Assembly: GCA_964017155.1 (NCBI GenBank)
Contig: OZ024860.1
Coordinates: forward strand, 45,706,816 to 45,770,815
Reading direction: 5' to 3'
Length of the DNA: 64,000 nt
Source of the DNA: Oasisia sp. SBJ-2009
Lineage: Eukaryota; Annelida; Polychaeta; Sabellida; Siboglinidae
The notes under the pieces were generated by a model. That model was not told the origin of the DNA. It ran no database searches and saw only the letters and a program-made list of their open reading frames with translations. A program made the translations under genes and the position numbers. Positions 12,105-24,445 of the stretch are shown in pieces. Each line of letters starts with the position of its first letter. Positions within the stretch are counted from its first letter, which is position 1.

Positions 12105-15056
12105 AGCATATGTGTAGTCCAGATAGTGGCACATGTGTAGTCCAGATAGTGGCACATGTGTAGTCCAGGCAGTGGCACATGTGTAGTCCAGACAGTGGCA
12201 CATGTGTAGTCCAGACAGTGGCACATGTGTAGTCCTGACACTGGCACATATGTAGTCCAGACAGTGGCACATGTGTAGTCCAGACAGTGGCACACGTGTA
12301 GTCCAGACAGTGGCACATGTGTAGTCCAGGCAGTGGCACATGTGTAGTCCAGACAGTGGCACATGTGTAGTCCAGGCAGTGGCACATGTGTAGTCCAGAC
12401 AGTGGCACATGTGTGGTCCAGGCAGTGGCACATGTGTAGTCCAGACAGTGGCACATGTGTAGTCCAGACAGTGGCACATGTGTAGTCCAGACAGTGGCAC
12501 ATGTGTAGTCCAGACAGTGGCACATGTGTGGTCCAGACAGTGGCACATGTGTAGTCCAGACAGTGGCACATGTGTAGTCCAGACAGTGGCACATGTGTGG
12601 TCCAGACAGTGGCACATGTGTAGTCCAGACAGTGGCATATGTGTAGTCCAGACAGTGGCACATGTGTATTCCAGACAGTGGCACATGTGTAGCCCAGACA
12701 GTGGAACATGTATTGTCCAGACAGTGGCACATGTGTAGTCCAGACAGTGGAACATGTATTGTCCAGACAGTGGCACATGTGTAGTCCAGACAGTGGCATA
12801 TGTGTAGTCCAGACAGTGGCGCATGTGTACTCCAGACAGTGGCATATGTGTAGTCCAGACAGTGGCACATGTGTAGTCCAGACAGTGGAACATGTATTGT
12901 CCAGACAGTGGCACATGTGTAGTCCAGACAGTGGCATATGTGTAGGCCAGACAGTGGCACATGTGTAGTCCAGACAGTGGCACATGTGTAGTTCAGGCAG
13001 TGGCACATGTGTAGTCCAGACCATGGCACATGTGTAGTCCAGACAGTGGCACATGTGTAGTTCAGGCTGTGGCACATGTGTAGTCCAGACAGTGGCACAT
13101 GTGAAGTCCAGACAGTGGCACGTGAGTAGCCCAGACAGTGGCACGTGTGTAGTCCAGACAGTGGCACGTGTGTAGTCCAGACAGTGGCACATGTGTAGCC
13201 CAGACAGTGGCACATGTGTAGTCCAGACAGTGGCACATGTGTAGTCCAGGCAGTGGCACGTGTAGTCCAGACAGTGGCACATGTGTAGTCCTGACACTGG
13301 CACATGTGTAGTCCAGGCAGTGGCACATGTGTAGTCCAGACAGTGGCACATGTGTAGTCCAGGCAGTGGCACATGTGTAGTCCAGACAGTGGCACATGTG
13401 TGGTCCAGGCAGTGGCACATGTGTAGTCCAGACAGTGGCACATGTGTAGTCCAGACAGTGGCACATGTGTAGTCCAGACAGTGGCACATGTGTGGTCCAG
13501 ACAGTGGCACATGTGTAGTCCAGACAGTGGCACATGTGTAGTCCAGACAGTGGCACATGTGTGGTCCAGACAGTGGCACATGTGTAGTCCAGACAGTGGC
13601 ATATGTGTAGTCCAGACAGTGGCACATGTGTATTCCAGACAGTGGCACATGTGTAGCCCAGACAGTGGAACATGTATTGTCCAGACAGTGGCACATGTGT
13701 AGTCCAGACAGTGGAACATGTATTGTCCAGACAGTGGCACATGTGTAGTCCAGACAGTGGCATATGTGTAGTCCAGACAGTGGCGCATGTGTACTCCAGA
13801 CAGTGGCACATGTGTAGTCCAGACAGTGGCACATGTGTAGTCCAGACAGTGGAACATGTATTGTCCAGACAGTGGCACATGTGTAGTCCAGACAGTGGCA
13901 TATGTGTAGTCCAGACAGTGGCACATGTGTAGTCCAGACAGTGGCACATGTGTAGTTCAGGCAGTGGCACATGTGTAGTCCAGACCATGGCACATGTGTA
14001 GTCCAGACAGTGGCACATGTGTAGTTCAGGCTGTGGCACATGTGTAGTCCAGACAGTGGCACATGTGAAGTCCAGACAGTGGCACGTGTGTAGCCCAGAC
14101 AGTGGCACGTGTGTAGTCCAGACAGTGGCACGTGTGTAGTCCAGACAGTGGCACATGTGTAGCCCAGACAGTGGCACATGTGTAGTCCAGACAGTGGCAC
14201 ATGTGTAGTCCAGGCAGTGGCACGTGTAGTCCAGACAGTGGCACATGTGTAGTCCTGACACTGGCACATATGTAGTCCAGACAGTGGCACATGTGTAGTC
14301 CAGACAGTGGCACATGTAGTCCAGGCAGTGGCACGTGTAGTCCAGACAGTGGCACATGTGTAGTCCTGACACTGGCACATATGTAGTCCAGACAGTGGCA
14401 CATGTGTAGTCCAGACAGTGGCACATGTGTAGTCCAGACAGTGGCACATATGTAGTCCTGACAGTGGCACATGTGTAGTCCAGACAGTGGCATATGTGTA
14501 GTCCAGACAGTGGCACATGTGTAGTCCAAACAGTGGCACATGTGTAGTCCAGGCAGTGGCACACGTATTGCCCAGACAGTGGCGCATGTATAGTATATAC
14601 AGTGGCACATGTGTAGCCCAGACAGTGGCACATGTGTAGTCAAGACAGTGGCACATGTGTAGTTCAGGCAGTGGCACATGTGTAGTCCAGGCAGTGGCAC
14701 ATGTAGTCCAGACAGTGGCACATGTATAGTCCAGACAGTGGCACGTGTGTAGTCCAGACAGTGGCACATGTATAGTCCAGACAGTGGCACGTGTGTAGTC
14801 CAGACAGTGGCACATATGTAGTCCTGACAGTGGCACATGTGTAGTCCAGACAGTGGCATATGTGTAGTCCAGACAGTGGCACATGTGTATTCCAAACAGT
14901 GGCACATATGTAGTCCAGACAGTGGCACATGTGTAGTCCAGACAGTGGCACATGTGTAGTCCAGGCAGTGGCACACATATTGCCCAGACAGTGGCACATG
15001 TATTGTATAGACAGTGGCACATGCATAGTATGACAGTGGCACACGTGCACAAAAAC
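12105..15056. repeat. 23-bp minisatellite, about 128 units, with a 964-bp higher-order duplication
   Basis: The unit is CAGACAGTGGCACATGTG followed by TAGTC. Variant units (GGAACATGTATTG, GGCATATGTG, GCGCATGTGTACTCC, CCTGACACTGG) occur in the same order at 12310-13265 and 964 bp later, showing segmental duplication inside the array. A second internal duplication of about 360 bp links 14450-14600 with 14810-15010. Twenty-three is not a multiple of three, so open frames of up to 1,003 codons on the minus strand are artefacts. Confidence 0.98.
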
Positions 15057-17695
15057 ATGTATATGCCAGGTAATATTGTGATGGTTGTAGCCTGCTTTAA
15101 GGACAATCCTGAATTGGCTGGGCAGTGATTTATAACAAGAAGTCTGCTGCCTAGAGCGGGGGGGGGGGGAAGTTACACATCAAAGGATATTGCAGTTAAC
15201 TCGGCTCGCCTCTGCATTATTGCAAATCGATCTTGTTTTGATACTTGATATTCTGTTACCATTTGAACGTTTTGCTAGTGGAATCTTTCAAATTGCAAAC
15301 ATTGTACCGAACTCTATAAAGTAAGTAAACACAAGTTGGCCGGCAGTAAACCTTCAACAAGCATGTTGTAGTCATAAGAACGTAATATTAAATGAGAAAT
15401 AAAATCTAGTGGCTTTAAAGTCCTGGCTGTTCCCTGTGACGTGCTGACGTGCATGTGACATGTCCAAGGTACTGATGGGTACATGTCAAGTGAGGTGTCC
15501 ACAACTGTCCAGTATTTGCCGTCTCTGGAGCGTGGATGGACAAGACAGATGTATTGTGGGAAGTCTATTCCTGGAGCACACAATCAATAGGACCTCGTGG
15601 ACACTGTCGACTCTGTCATGTCGTAACGTCCCACGCCCGCCCTCTCACTCTACACGCGTCACATCGTGTCGCAAACTCACTTGGTTGACACCGACGCTCG
15701 ACTTCCGACAGCTCACATATTGGTACCGGATGACAGCAGTCAGTGACACTGGCACTGAATGGCTCAATTCAGTCATATTGGTACTGAATTTCAGATATAA
15801 GTCACACAGGTAATCAGTCATACTGGTATTGAATGTCTGATATCAGTCATACTGATATTGAATGTCTGATATCACTTATATTGGCATTGAATGTCTGACA
15901 TATCAGTTATACTGATATCACATGCTTATCATCTGTCACAGAAGTATTGAAAGTCTGGCATCAGTCACACTAGCACTGAGTGCATGTCAGTTGCTTTGGC
16001 ATTGAATGTCTGGCAGCAGTGTATGTTATTGAGTATGTGTCACATTAGAATTGAATATCTACAGATGACACTGGGACTGAATGTGTGACATCAGTCACTG
16101 TGAATCACAGCCCTCTGGTTGTGGCCTTGAGCAGTGACCCTCTGGGGAAGAGGCAGATAGTGTGTGTGATTCATCCCTGCTAAGCCAATTAGACACTCCA
16201 GTCACACTGCCTGTGACAGATAAAAGGCCTCTGCCATCCCCTATCACTCCACAGACAGGTGTGTGATCTGATCAGTGCCTCTGTGGCTGCTGGTTATTGG
16301 CAGCCATTAGTCCTGATGTGGACAAGTGACAGTGTAATGTGTGGTTCTGGTGACACTGACCTGGTTGTCAACTACACATCCGCCACTGATGATGGTTGAT
16401 GTGTTGGAGTACAGTTCCTCATGTGTTCTGTGATGTGTATTTTTGTTACTAGGAATGTGTCTGTCGAATGATGATAGGTGTAAGTGTAGGTTAGCTTCAT
16501 ATTTAACTGTTATGGTGTGTGATTCAGAGAGGTTGTGACTAGATCTCCATGTTAGATCACTCTACTCCAATTTGGAAGTGTTTGCACTGGCTTCAATAAA
16601 TAAATCAATCAATCAATCAGTCAATCAATCAATCAATCAATCAGTCAATCAATTTGTTTCAAAACACACAACATTGAAAAACAAACAACACAAATCAAGT
16701 AAATAATAAGTCACATGGTACGAATGATATACAATGAAGAAATAAGTTTTGAAAAGGAGTAGACTTGAAGTTAAACAGTTATAAGTGTCTACCCCTGGGA
16801 TAATATGTGTCAATGCTTAGTACTAATTCTTGCCATATATTGTTGAAATTTTAAGATCTATGCATACCATTAAATACCAGTCATTTTCATAGCAGCAACA
16901 GTCGTACTTACATTCATTCACACACAGACAAACTCATATACACACAGTAATTGCATACATACATATGCACATACATGCACGTGTGAGTGTTTCTTTTTAC
17001 TTATGCTGATTTCATAGGCAGACCAGCAGATAAATAGTTAAAATGTTATCACTCAAAGACAAAAGAATATATATTGTCATAAATAAGCTCCTTTGAAGTG
17101 ACAGTGTGTCAGCTGGCTACCCGGCACAGTTGGTACCCTGGGGCCATTTAGACAGATCAAAGCTATGTCAACATCCCCAGAAGTAGGTCAGATATCCCCT
17201 GTGGCCCCACATGTCATGTATAAAGACACTGATAACTGAGAGGCCCCACATGCTCTCAATCAATACATTGGCCTGCATAGGTCAGTGGCCTTGAGCATCA
17301 ATCAGGGTATTTTGTGCATTTACTTGTAGACCCAGTCTCGCAACTTGATCATAATAAATACATTTCAGATAGTCAATTTTGGGTGTTTACAATTTGGCTA
17401 AATTTGTGAAGACTTGTTAGTTTAGGTGCCATTAATTAATTAATTAAAGGGTACCAACAAATCAGTTTCAATTCATCTAGAAGTATTAACAAAACATAAC
17501 AATTTGCAACAACAGTTCAAAATATTATGACAGTGGTTTACTAGAAAGACACAAAATTCAGAATGTATGGATATTGCTGCTTTAATGGGAAAGATTGACG
17601 TCATGCGTTCCTGGTCGTAGAAATAGGAATACTGTTATAGTTTATGACACTCAATAAACCCAAGTATTTCGGCCAACCATTTGTTAACATTTGTG
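15057..17695. other. No gene seen; dispersed repeat, decayed tandem repeats, AATC microsatellite
   Basis: 15115-15410 is a copy of dispersed family B, with a poly-G run at about 15159. 15730-16100 is a decayed repeat of about 33 bp built on CAGTCATACTGGTATTGAAT GTCTGA. 16597-16652 is AATC/AGTC tetranucleotide. 16660-17690 shows unique sequence. TGACGTCA occurs once at 17598. Confidence 0.65.
15115..15410 (+). repeat. Dispersed repeat family B, copy 1
   Basis: Shares ordered blocks with 20865-21235 (+) and 41630-41865 (-): TAACA.GAAGTCT, CAGTTAACT, CTTGTTTTGA, TTACCAT.TGAA, AAATTGCAAACA.TG, ATAAAGTAA. The flanks differ, so this is an interspersed element, although no terminal structure is evident. 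Confidence 0.75.
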
Positions 17696-17905
17696 ATTTC
17701 AATCGAGGGGACAGTGGTTCAATCCCACCTACTGCCATTTTATAACTTAGGAAATTTAATTCACCTCACATTGCCTGTGACGTTTGGAAGAGACACTGAA
17801 TGCTGGTGATCCCTTCTAGTGTCTATGCCAGGGGAAGTGAAAGACCCCACACAGGGGGTAAATGTGTAACCTGTAGTGGACTCACTAATTTTAGAGGACA
17901 ACTCT
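17696..17905 (+). repeat. SINE family 1 copy with B box
   Basis: Starts CAATCGAGGGGACAGTGGTT with the B-box-like GGTTCAATCCC, then the family body with a short internal deletion (CCCTTCTAGTGTCTATG), and ends at GTGGACTCACTAATTTTAGA. Confidence 0.85.
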
Positions 17906-19449
17906 GAAAACCAAGCTCGACAATACTCTAGTCACAAACATGTTATGAGTTATGAGCTAACCATAAGAATATGATTATCAGATAGACCTATAAACTGCAC
18001 ACAACATAACCAATGCCACAGCTCAATACTCATTGGTCAGAACTCTCAACCTTGAGAAATATGTCTGACATCGGACATTTCATTAAAATATTTGTCACTG
18101 AGATTGTATTCTGAGACAGATGTTGATTACAGTTGCAAACTGTTAGTTTATGTTAACCCCTTTAGGTGCAAAACACAAGAAAGTTCCCTTTAAAATTAAT
18201 ACAGTAACTTGAGTCACGTAAAATTATAAAGTTGCGAAGTCTTGACTTAACCAAACTGTTCTAGAGCAATCAAAGCGTAGAGAAGTGTATGCATATTAGC
18301 ACAATATATAAATCACAATTGTTGGCAGCTATAGTAAATAGAATGTAATATAGCCATTGGATAAATAAAGTAATAGTAAAATATTAATGAATAAATAATT
18401 AAATGTATAAAAATAATTCTTTTCATTCATTTGCAAAGGCAGCTTGTTTTAAAAGCACTGTTGTTTGTGTGTTTTCTTTATTGCACCAGTGATGTTGTTT
18501 TGTTTCTGTTTGTGTTCTTGTTGTTATCAATCGTTTCTTTGTGTTTCTTCCAGTGTGGCACTCACTGTGTGCACGATTTCACCTTTAAGTTCACCCGTTA
18601 TAACCACTAGCAGCGGCCGTGTGTCGCACGACATAGCCACCAGATGGCAGCTGCAGTGACCCCTGGTGAGTGACAGCTACACTAATCCATTGGCTCTTTT
18701 GGGTCAGATCACAATCTTACATCCGTTTTCTTAGGTTATGGAGTGCCAGGTTTATTCATTATTATTAAAACAGATGTTTGGCCAAAGTTAAATGCCTTCA
18801 CACATTTAATTAATATACCCATTTTGAAAGCTGTTTGGGTGTTGATATTCTTGAGAAACAAATTGACAGAAAGTTACATATTCTTTCAAACCTTTTGATA
18901 GAAAAAAATTGCACTTTTGTATAGACAATTCTTAATCCTAATTTGTGAACATCCACAATTTAATGTCAGACAAAAGATATTGTGATCTGTACCCTTCCAT
19001 GCTAGCCACTTAACTGTCATGTGACAGCATACAAACTGTCATGTGACAGCATACTAACAAAATAGTTCTAGTGTCTTACAATAATTGCATGTGATATTAT
19101 CCTCCACTCTTTGGTTCAACTCGCCACTTTATGGCATGTTCCTGATGAACTGCATTTTAGAATTAGCCTGTGTAGAGTAAACGTAAGGGTTTTATTTTCT
19201 ATCTATAACTGGGCATTTAATGTGACATATTCTAATTTTGACTATTCAGGTATGGTTGAATCTGTTCCAAACTGTAATGTAAAATAATGTCACACAAAGG
19301 TTAATGCACATGACCATGTTTGTTCACCTGTTCTCATAGGCATTGAGTGATTTCTTGTTAGTGCTGTAAATGAACACCTAAATCATGGTATCTACTGTCT
19401 TCTAACAGTTAACATTTAGTCCACCCATATGTATATATGGAACCACACT
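17906..19449. other. No gene seen; contains an exact CTCF-type motif
   Basis: AT-rich unique sequence. CCACCAGATGGCAG at 18637-18650 sits in a short GC-richer patch (18540-18670). Confidence 0.6.
18637..18650 (+). promoter_or_regulatory. CTCF-type core motif (exact)
   Basis: CCACCAGATGGCAG satisfies the CCASYAGRKGGCRS core known for bilaterian CTCF. This is the only exact match of those I checked in the window. Binding is not shown by sequence alone. Confidence 0.4.
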
Positions 19450-19482
19450 AATATATATATTTATATATATAATATATATATA

Positions 19483-19530
<48 letters not shown>
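19450..19530. repeat. AT microsatellite
   Basis: Nearly pure AT dinucleotide with a few TTT or AA interruptions. Confidence 0.98.
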
Positions 19531-21649
19531 GGATCTTATCATATAGTTAATGTTGATGTGAGTGTCTTGTTTACATTGCATCACATCAGTTTGTATAAGG
19601 AGGGAACATAATTACAAAGGGTCAGGAAATGTGGAATACTTGACCCTTTCACTGTTGTTCAAGATTGTTGTCTGCTGTTACTAAAACGAGAACTGTAAAA
19701 ACAGGCTTTTAAAAGTATGGTTACTATTACTGATAATGTGATAAGCTGTAGCCTCTAGCACTGTGTGGAGCACAGACCCAGTGTCTAGATGGAACCTGTA
19801 GTTTGCATTCATTCACTAGGTGGCAGCACAGTAACTAGAATTACAGGATGGATATCAGACTTAATCAAAAACATCTAATTACTCTTATTATGGTTTTATA
19901 TATTTAGTATAGACTACTGTTTAATACACCTTAATTTATCATTGCTTAACTAGTAAATTAGTTTGCTGTGTTAATGATTTAACTAAATATACTTAAAATC
20001 AAATGTTTCAGATTTACCTGTAAGTTTACATTTCCATAACAGTGCAATAATAGCTGATGCAAACAAGTTATGTGTGAAGTATCAGTTAATATTTAACCAG
20101 CACATGTGTGTCTCTTATTGCAGTTGTTAGGAGCCATTCAGTGAATCAATGCCAGAACACATTCCTGTTTAACATGAAATGTACTTCCATGTTGAAAGTA
20201 ATATTTTGTACCACTTCAAATAAAACAAGTATAGCACTCAAAAAATCAGTTACAATACTTTATAAAAGGTCAGTACCTCATTGATTGAGTTTTATAAAAA
20301 ATTATTTCATGTTTCATTACTGATTTTTGGTGAATCAATTTACTTTTGCTGCTACATTGCGGTTGATGCCAGTGGTCAATAGCCTCATAAAAACTGTTGC
20401 AGTTGACTGATCCATCATGTCACCTGGCGGGTGGCGCCGGGGGAAATGTCCATAATCCATCAAAAAATGGATGTGAAAAACTTGTAGCATTCAGACATTT
20501 TGTCATATATTTTGACGAAATATTTTTCCAAAATGATTTTCACTATGAAAAAAACCAAATACAAAGTTTAAAAAATTCTCAACTTTATGTGAATGGTTGA
20601 AATAGTAGATGTGGTGCCATGTCACTGCCATCCTAATAATGTATGTCACATACATTTGTATATTACCATCATCAATGTTATTGGCAAAGGCAAAGTTTGA
20701 TGTGGGTCATGCCTATAATTTTCATAGTGGCGTAGGAAAACTGTAGCAGTGGCTCCGTCAGTTACGTAACTCAACCAAAAATATTTCACTGTAATTACAA
20801 TCAGTTAACAGACAACACAGTTGGCTCAGTTAAAAGGTGGAGTGTCTGTTCCTATGCATGGAATTAGCCAGCTAATTTGTAACAGGAAGTCTACTTTCCT
20901 TCCTGTGGAAACAACAAAGGCACTTCAGTTAACTTGACTCACTGCTCATTATTTCCACTAAAACTTGTTTTGAAAGTGGATAATGTTATTTACCATCTGA
21001 ATGTGTTGCACAATAGAAAGTGTATCATGTTGTTAACCATTTGAATGTGGTACACAATAGAAACTGGATATTTTTGTTGTTTTATCCTTCTGAATGTGAT
21101 GCAAATAGAAATTTTCAGTTTCCAAATATTGCAATGCCTTCATAAAGTTACTAACCACATTCTGATAGGCAGTATGCCTTCAACATATTCATTTTAGACT
21201 TTGGAACATAATACTAAATAGAAAATATACCACGACACAATACAATAGAATTTAACTTTTTTATCCCATAAAGAGAATTGTGGTGCAGCGTTCAATAAAA
21301 ATACATAAACAAATGAATAGGAAGTAAATAGTAAATACAGAAACAAAATACATAAAAAAAACATTTTCTGTCATAATCTTTTTAAAGGATGGGATCATCT
21401 GTTTGTTGTCAGGTTATGGAACTAAAGTCTTTTTCACACGCACCAGCGTTTTGTCTAACGAATGCACTTGAGCACCGGCTACTAACTTGCCTTTCAGATG
21501 TTCAGCTTTGCTTACTAACACGCCCCATTTCGCTCCAACTCACGGTGCTGGACGATGTCTGTCGAGGCTGTTGATCTGCCCAACTCCGAGCCTTCCTCAC
21601 CCCTTTCCCTGAGCTGTGGGAGCACACCCTGCAAGGAACTACCCCCAAT
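19531..21649. other. No gene seen; dispersed family B copy 2
   Basis: AT-rich unique sequence, a CTCF-like one-mismatch site (19813) and family B at 20865-21235. The open frame at 21389-21574 has no support. Confidence 0.6.
20865..21235 (+). repeat. Dispersed repeat family B, copy 2
   Basis: Includes TAACAGGAAGTCTACTTTCC, CAGTTAACTTGACTC, AAAACTTGTTTTGAAAG, TTTACCATCTGAATGTGTTG (the last block locally repeated three times), CATAAAGTTACTAACCAC and GGCAGTATGCCTTCAACAT. Confidence 0.75.
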
Positions 21650-22430
21650 CGACTACTACACCATAGCTATCATGTCTGACTCTCCAACCGATAGTAAGTG
21701 TGTCTGTTGTACACCTGGCTACTACATCTTAGCTATCATGTCTGACTCACTGTCATAGGTCTCTGTTGTACACTTGGATAATACATCTTAGCTATCATGT
21801 CTGACTCACCGACAGAAGTCTCTGTTGTAAACTTGGCTACTACATCTTAGTTATCATGTCTGACTCTCCAACCTACATCTCTCTGTTGTACACTTGGTTA
21901 CTACATCTTAGCTATCATGTCTGACTCACTGACATAAGTCTCTGTTGTACACTTGGCTACTTCATCTTAGCTATCATGTCTGACTCACTGACAGAAGTCT
22001 CTGTTGTACACTTGGCTACTTCATCTTAGCTATCATGTCTGACCCATGACAGAAGTCTCTGTTGTACACTTGGCTACTTCATCTTAGCTATCATGTCTGA
22101 CTCACTGACAGAAGTCTCTGTTGTACACTTGGCTACTTCATCTTAGCTATCATGTCTGACTCATGACAGAAGTCTCTGTTGTACACTTGGCTACTTCATC
22201 TTAGCTATCATGTCTGACTCATGACAGAAGTCTCTGTTGTACACTTGGTTACTACATCTTATCTATCATATCTGATTCACCTACACTACGTCTCTATGTT
22301 GTAAATTTGGCTACAACGTCATAGCTGTTGTGTCTTATTCACTAATTGTGAAACTGTTGTACACTTGGCTACTGTATCATTGCTATCATATCTGACTCAG
22401 TGACAGCAAAGTGTGTGTGTTGTACACATG
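21650..22430 (+). repeat. Tandem repeat of about 56-60 bp, about 12 units
   Basis: The unit is marked by CTTAGCTATCATGTCTGACTC, AGAAGTCTCTGTTGTACACTTGG in two parts, and CTACTTCATC. Outer units are more diverged than central ones, as expected for a tandem array. Confidence 0.95.
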
Positions 22431-22939
22431 GCTACTAATGTTTCCCAGGATTATAATCAAGAATACACACTGCATAACAATGATCTGGTGGCAGACAAGA
22501 CTTGCTGCCCTGTTTAAAAACAATGTGGAAATGGTGTCATTGACTAGCCTGAAGACGTTGCACTATAGCACGTCAGTGAACGATATCAAAATTGCCTGTA
22601 AGATTAAGAAACATTTGTTTCATTTAATACTGGTATTAACATTGCACACACGTAAAACAGTCTTCTATACTGCCAGAGATGAGTACAGCAACTCTCATTT
22701 GAAGCTGTATTTCAAGTTAACCTACTTCTATGAGACCACTTAAGTGACGTAACTCAACGTGGAGCGAATATTTGCAACAAATTGCAGCAGTTAGTGTCCA
22801 CATTCTACAGGAACATAACGTATGGTTCAGACAGCTCACTCATGTCTGGCATTAGAAAGTGCTAGTCATGAAAGATTCAGCAAACATGAGTGTAACATAT
22901 GTCCTCTCCCAATGCTAACGCAACAATATCACAGTCAAT
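22431..22939. other. No gene seen
   Basis: An open frame of 110 codons (22411-22743) crosses the end of the tandem repeat and has no recognisable content. Confidence 0.55.
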
Positions 22940-23370
22940 TTGCAGTACTGTTTCTCTGGTGCTAAACATATATCAGTCTATAGCAGTACTCTTTATCTGG
23001 TGCTAAACATATCAGTCTATAGCAGTACTCTTTCTCTGGTGATAAACATATCAGTCTATAGCAGTACTCTTTCTCTGGTGATAAACATATCAGTCTATAG
23101 CAGTACTCTTTCTCTGGTGATAACTAACAATACCATAGCCACTTGGCAGCGATCTTCTGCTGTTGCTAACTAAACAATATCATAGCTACTTAGCAGTGCT
23201 AACTAAATGATATCACAGCCATTTAGCAGCTAGCAGTACATCTAGTGATGCTAACTTTGCAATACTCTTTCTCTGGTGCTAACTAACAATACCATAGCCA
23301 CTTGGCAGTGATCTCCTGCCTTTGCTAACTAAACAATATCACAGTCACTTAGCAGTGCTAACTAAAATAT
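22940..23370 (+). repeat. 39-bp tandem repeat (4 units) and a decayed extension
   Basis: TATCAGTCTATAGCAGTACT plus CTTTCTCTGGTG recurs at 39-bp spacing to about 23115. Further diverged units built on AACAATA(C/T)CATAGCCACTT continue to about 23370. Confidence 0.9.
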
Positions 23371-23519
23371 ACCACAGCCACTGTAAAAACAGTTCTCTTC
23401 TTCTCCTTCTCGCCTCCTCTTGTCCTGGTCCTAGCTAAAAAAAGTCACAGACTCTGCAGTGCTCTTCAGCAACCAACAAAACCTATGGCAGTCACTTAGC
23501 AGACTCCATCTGATAGGGG

Positions 23520-24010
23520 ACATACATTGCAGAGAATCAGTTTCGTGACGTAAGGCGGAGGTCGTGGAGCGGTGTGTGTTTATCTGCGTGCCCTATCACG
23601 CAAATGATAATTTAGCGGGAGACGATCCACGACCGAGACCCCAGCCGGCCGAGGGCTGTTGGCAGCCTGTGGTGAATACGTAAGGCCGGCCCAGAGAGAC
23701 GTCTGTCACTATAAACAAAGACCGCAGCTTGTAAGATCGTCTTGTCCTGACGCAGGCCGGGGGTAGTTAACATGATGCAAGACGCTTGTCGCATCCCGCC
23801 GAACAATTCTCAGTCGACGCAGGTACATAATTACATCAGTCCACAGGCACATGCAAGAAAGCAATTTCGCCTGACACGTCTTGTGAACTGAATTCGTCGG
23901 TGGCGCAGCGATGGACCGTTCAAGTGCGAGGCGACGTTTTTGTCAGTTGTAGCATTGCTCTGATGCATTGCCTTTGATATAGACGCCCGGATGATTTTTC
24001 TTGGTCCCGG
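23520..24010. promoter_or_regulatory. CpG-rich unique segment, candidate regulatory element
   Basis: The local GC/CpG rise (GAGACCCCAGCCGGCCGAGG, GGCCGGCCCAG) is flanked by repeats and AT-rich DNA. It is open for 64-70 codons on the minus strand without recognisable protein features. Possible enhancer, promoter or upstream exon; low certainty. Confidence 0.3.
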
Positions 24011-24154
24011 CATGAGATTACAGGCAGGAAGTGAGTGTATCAATGCACCACACTGCCTGGAGAAACGGAGAGTTGATCAATGCACCATGAAATGACATGC
24101 AAAAACCAAAGCAGACATATTTGAGTACACTGATTGTAGTTAGATGCCTGACAT

Positions 24155-24445
24155 AGCTTTATGTAGAGACCCGTCCACCCGTCATTTTGGTGGGTAAAAA
24201 ACGAATATGGATGGGTAGAAATATGGGTGGACGGGTAAAAAATTAAGGAACAAAAAAAGGTCTTCCAAAACCATAGGTATTGTTAGTTATGCCTCAAAAG
24301 TGAGTGTAAATGGTGTCTCATGTATGTTTGTAGTCCTTTTCATGTCAACAAAATTTAGAGTTTGTGAACTGGCTTAGCAGTTAACATCCACATGTCCACC
24401 AAAACATGTGTGACCTGCAATAATTTGATCCTGCATAAAGCCCTC
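24155..24445 (+). repeat. Dispersed repeat family A, copy 1
   Basis: Nearly collinear with 42558-42862 in the same orientation, from CATAGCTTTATGTAGAGACC through GGGTGGACGGGTAAAAAA and TTGTTAGTTATGCCT to AATAATTT.ATCCTGCATAAA. Flanking sequence differs. Confidence 0.9.

Noticed and set aside
12095..15106. 1,003-codon minus-strand open frame (and nested 614-, 523- and 338-codon frames)
   Set aside because: Entirely made of the 23-bp minisatellite read through all three frames; no unique sequence or codon bias, so not a gene.
15460..15813. 117-codon plus frame as a gene
   Set aside because: No recognisable motif, no repeat of conserved pattern, and no splice context; length is within chance for this window.
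22411..22743. 110-codon plus frame as a gene
   Set aside because: Starts inside a tandem repeat, with no family features.
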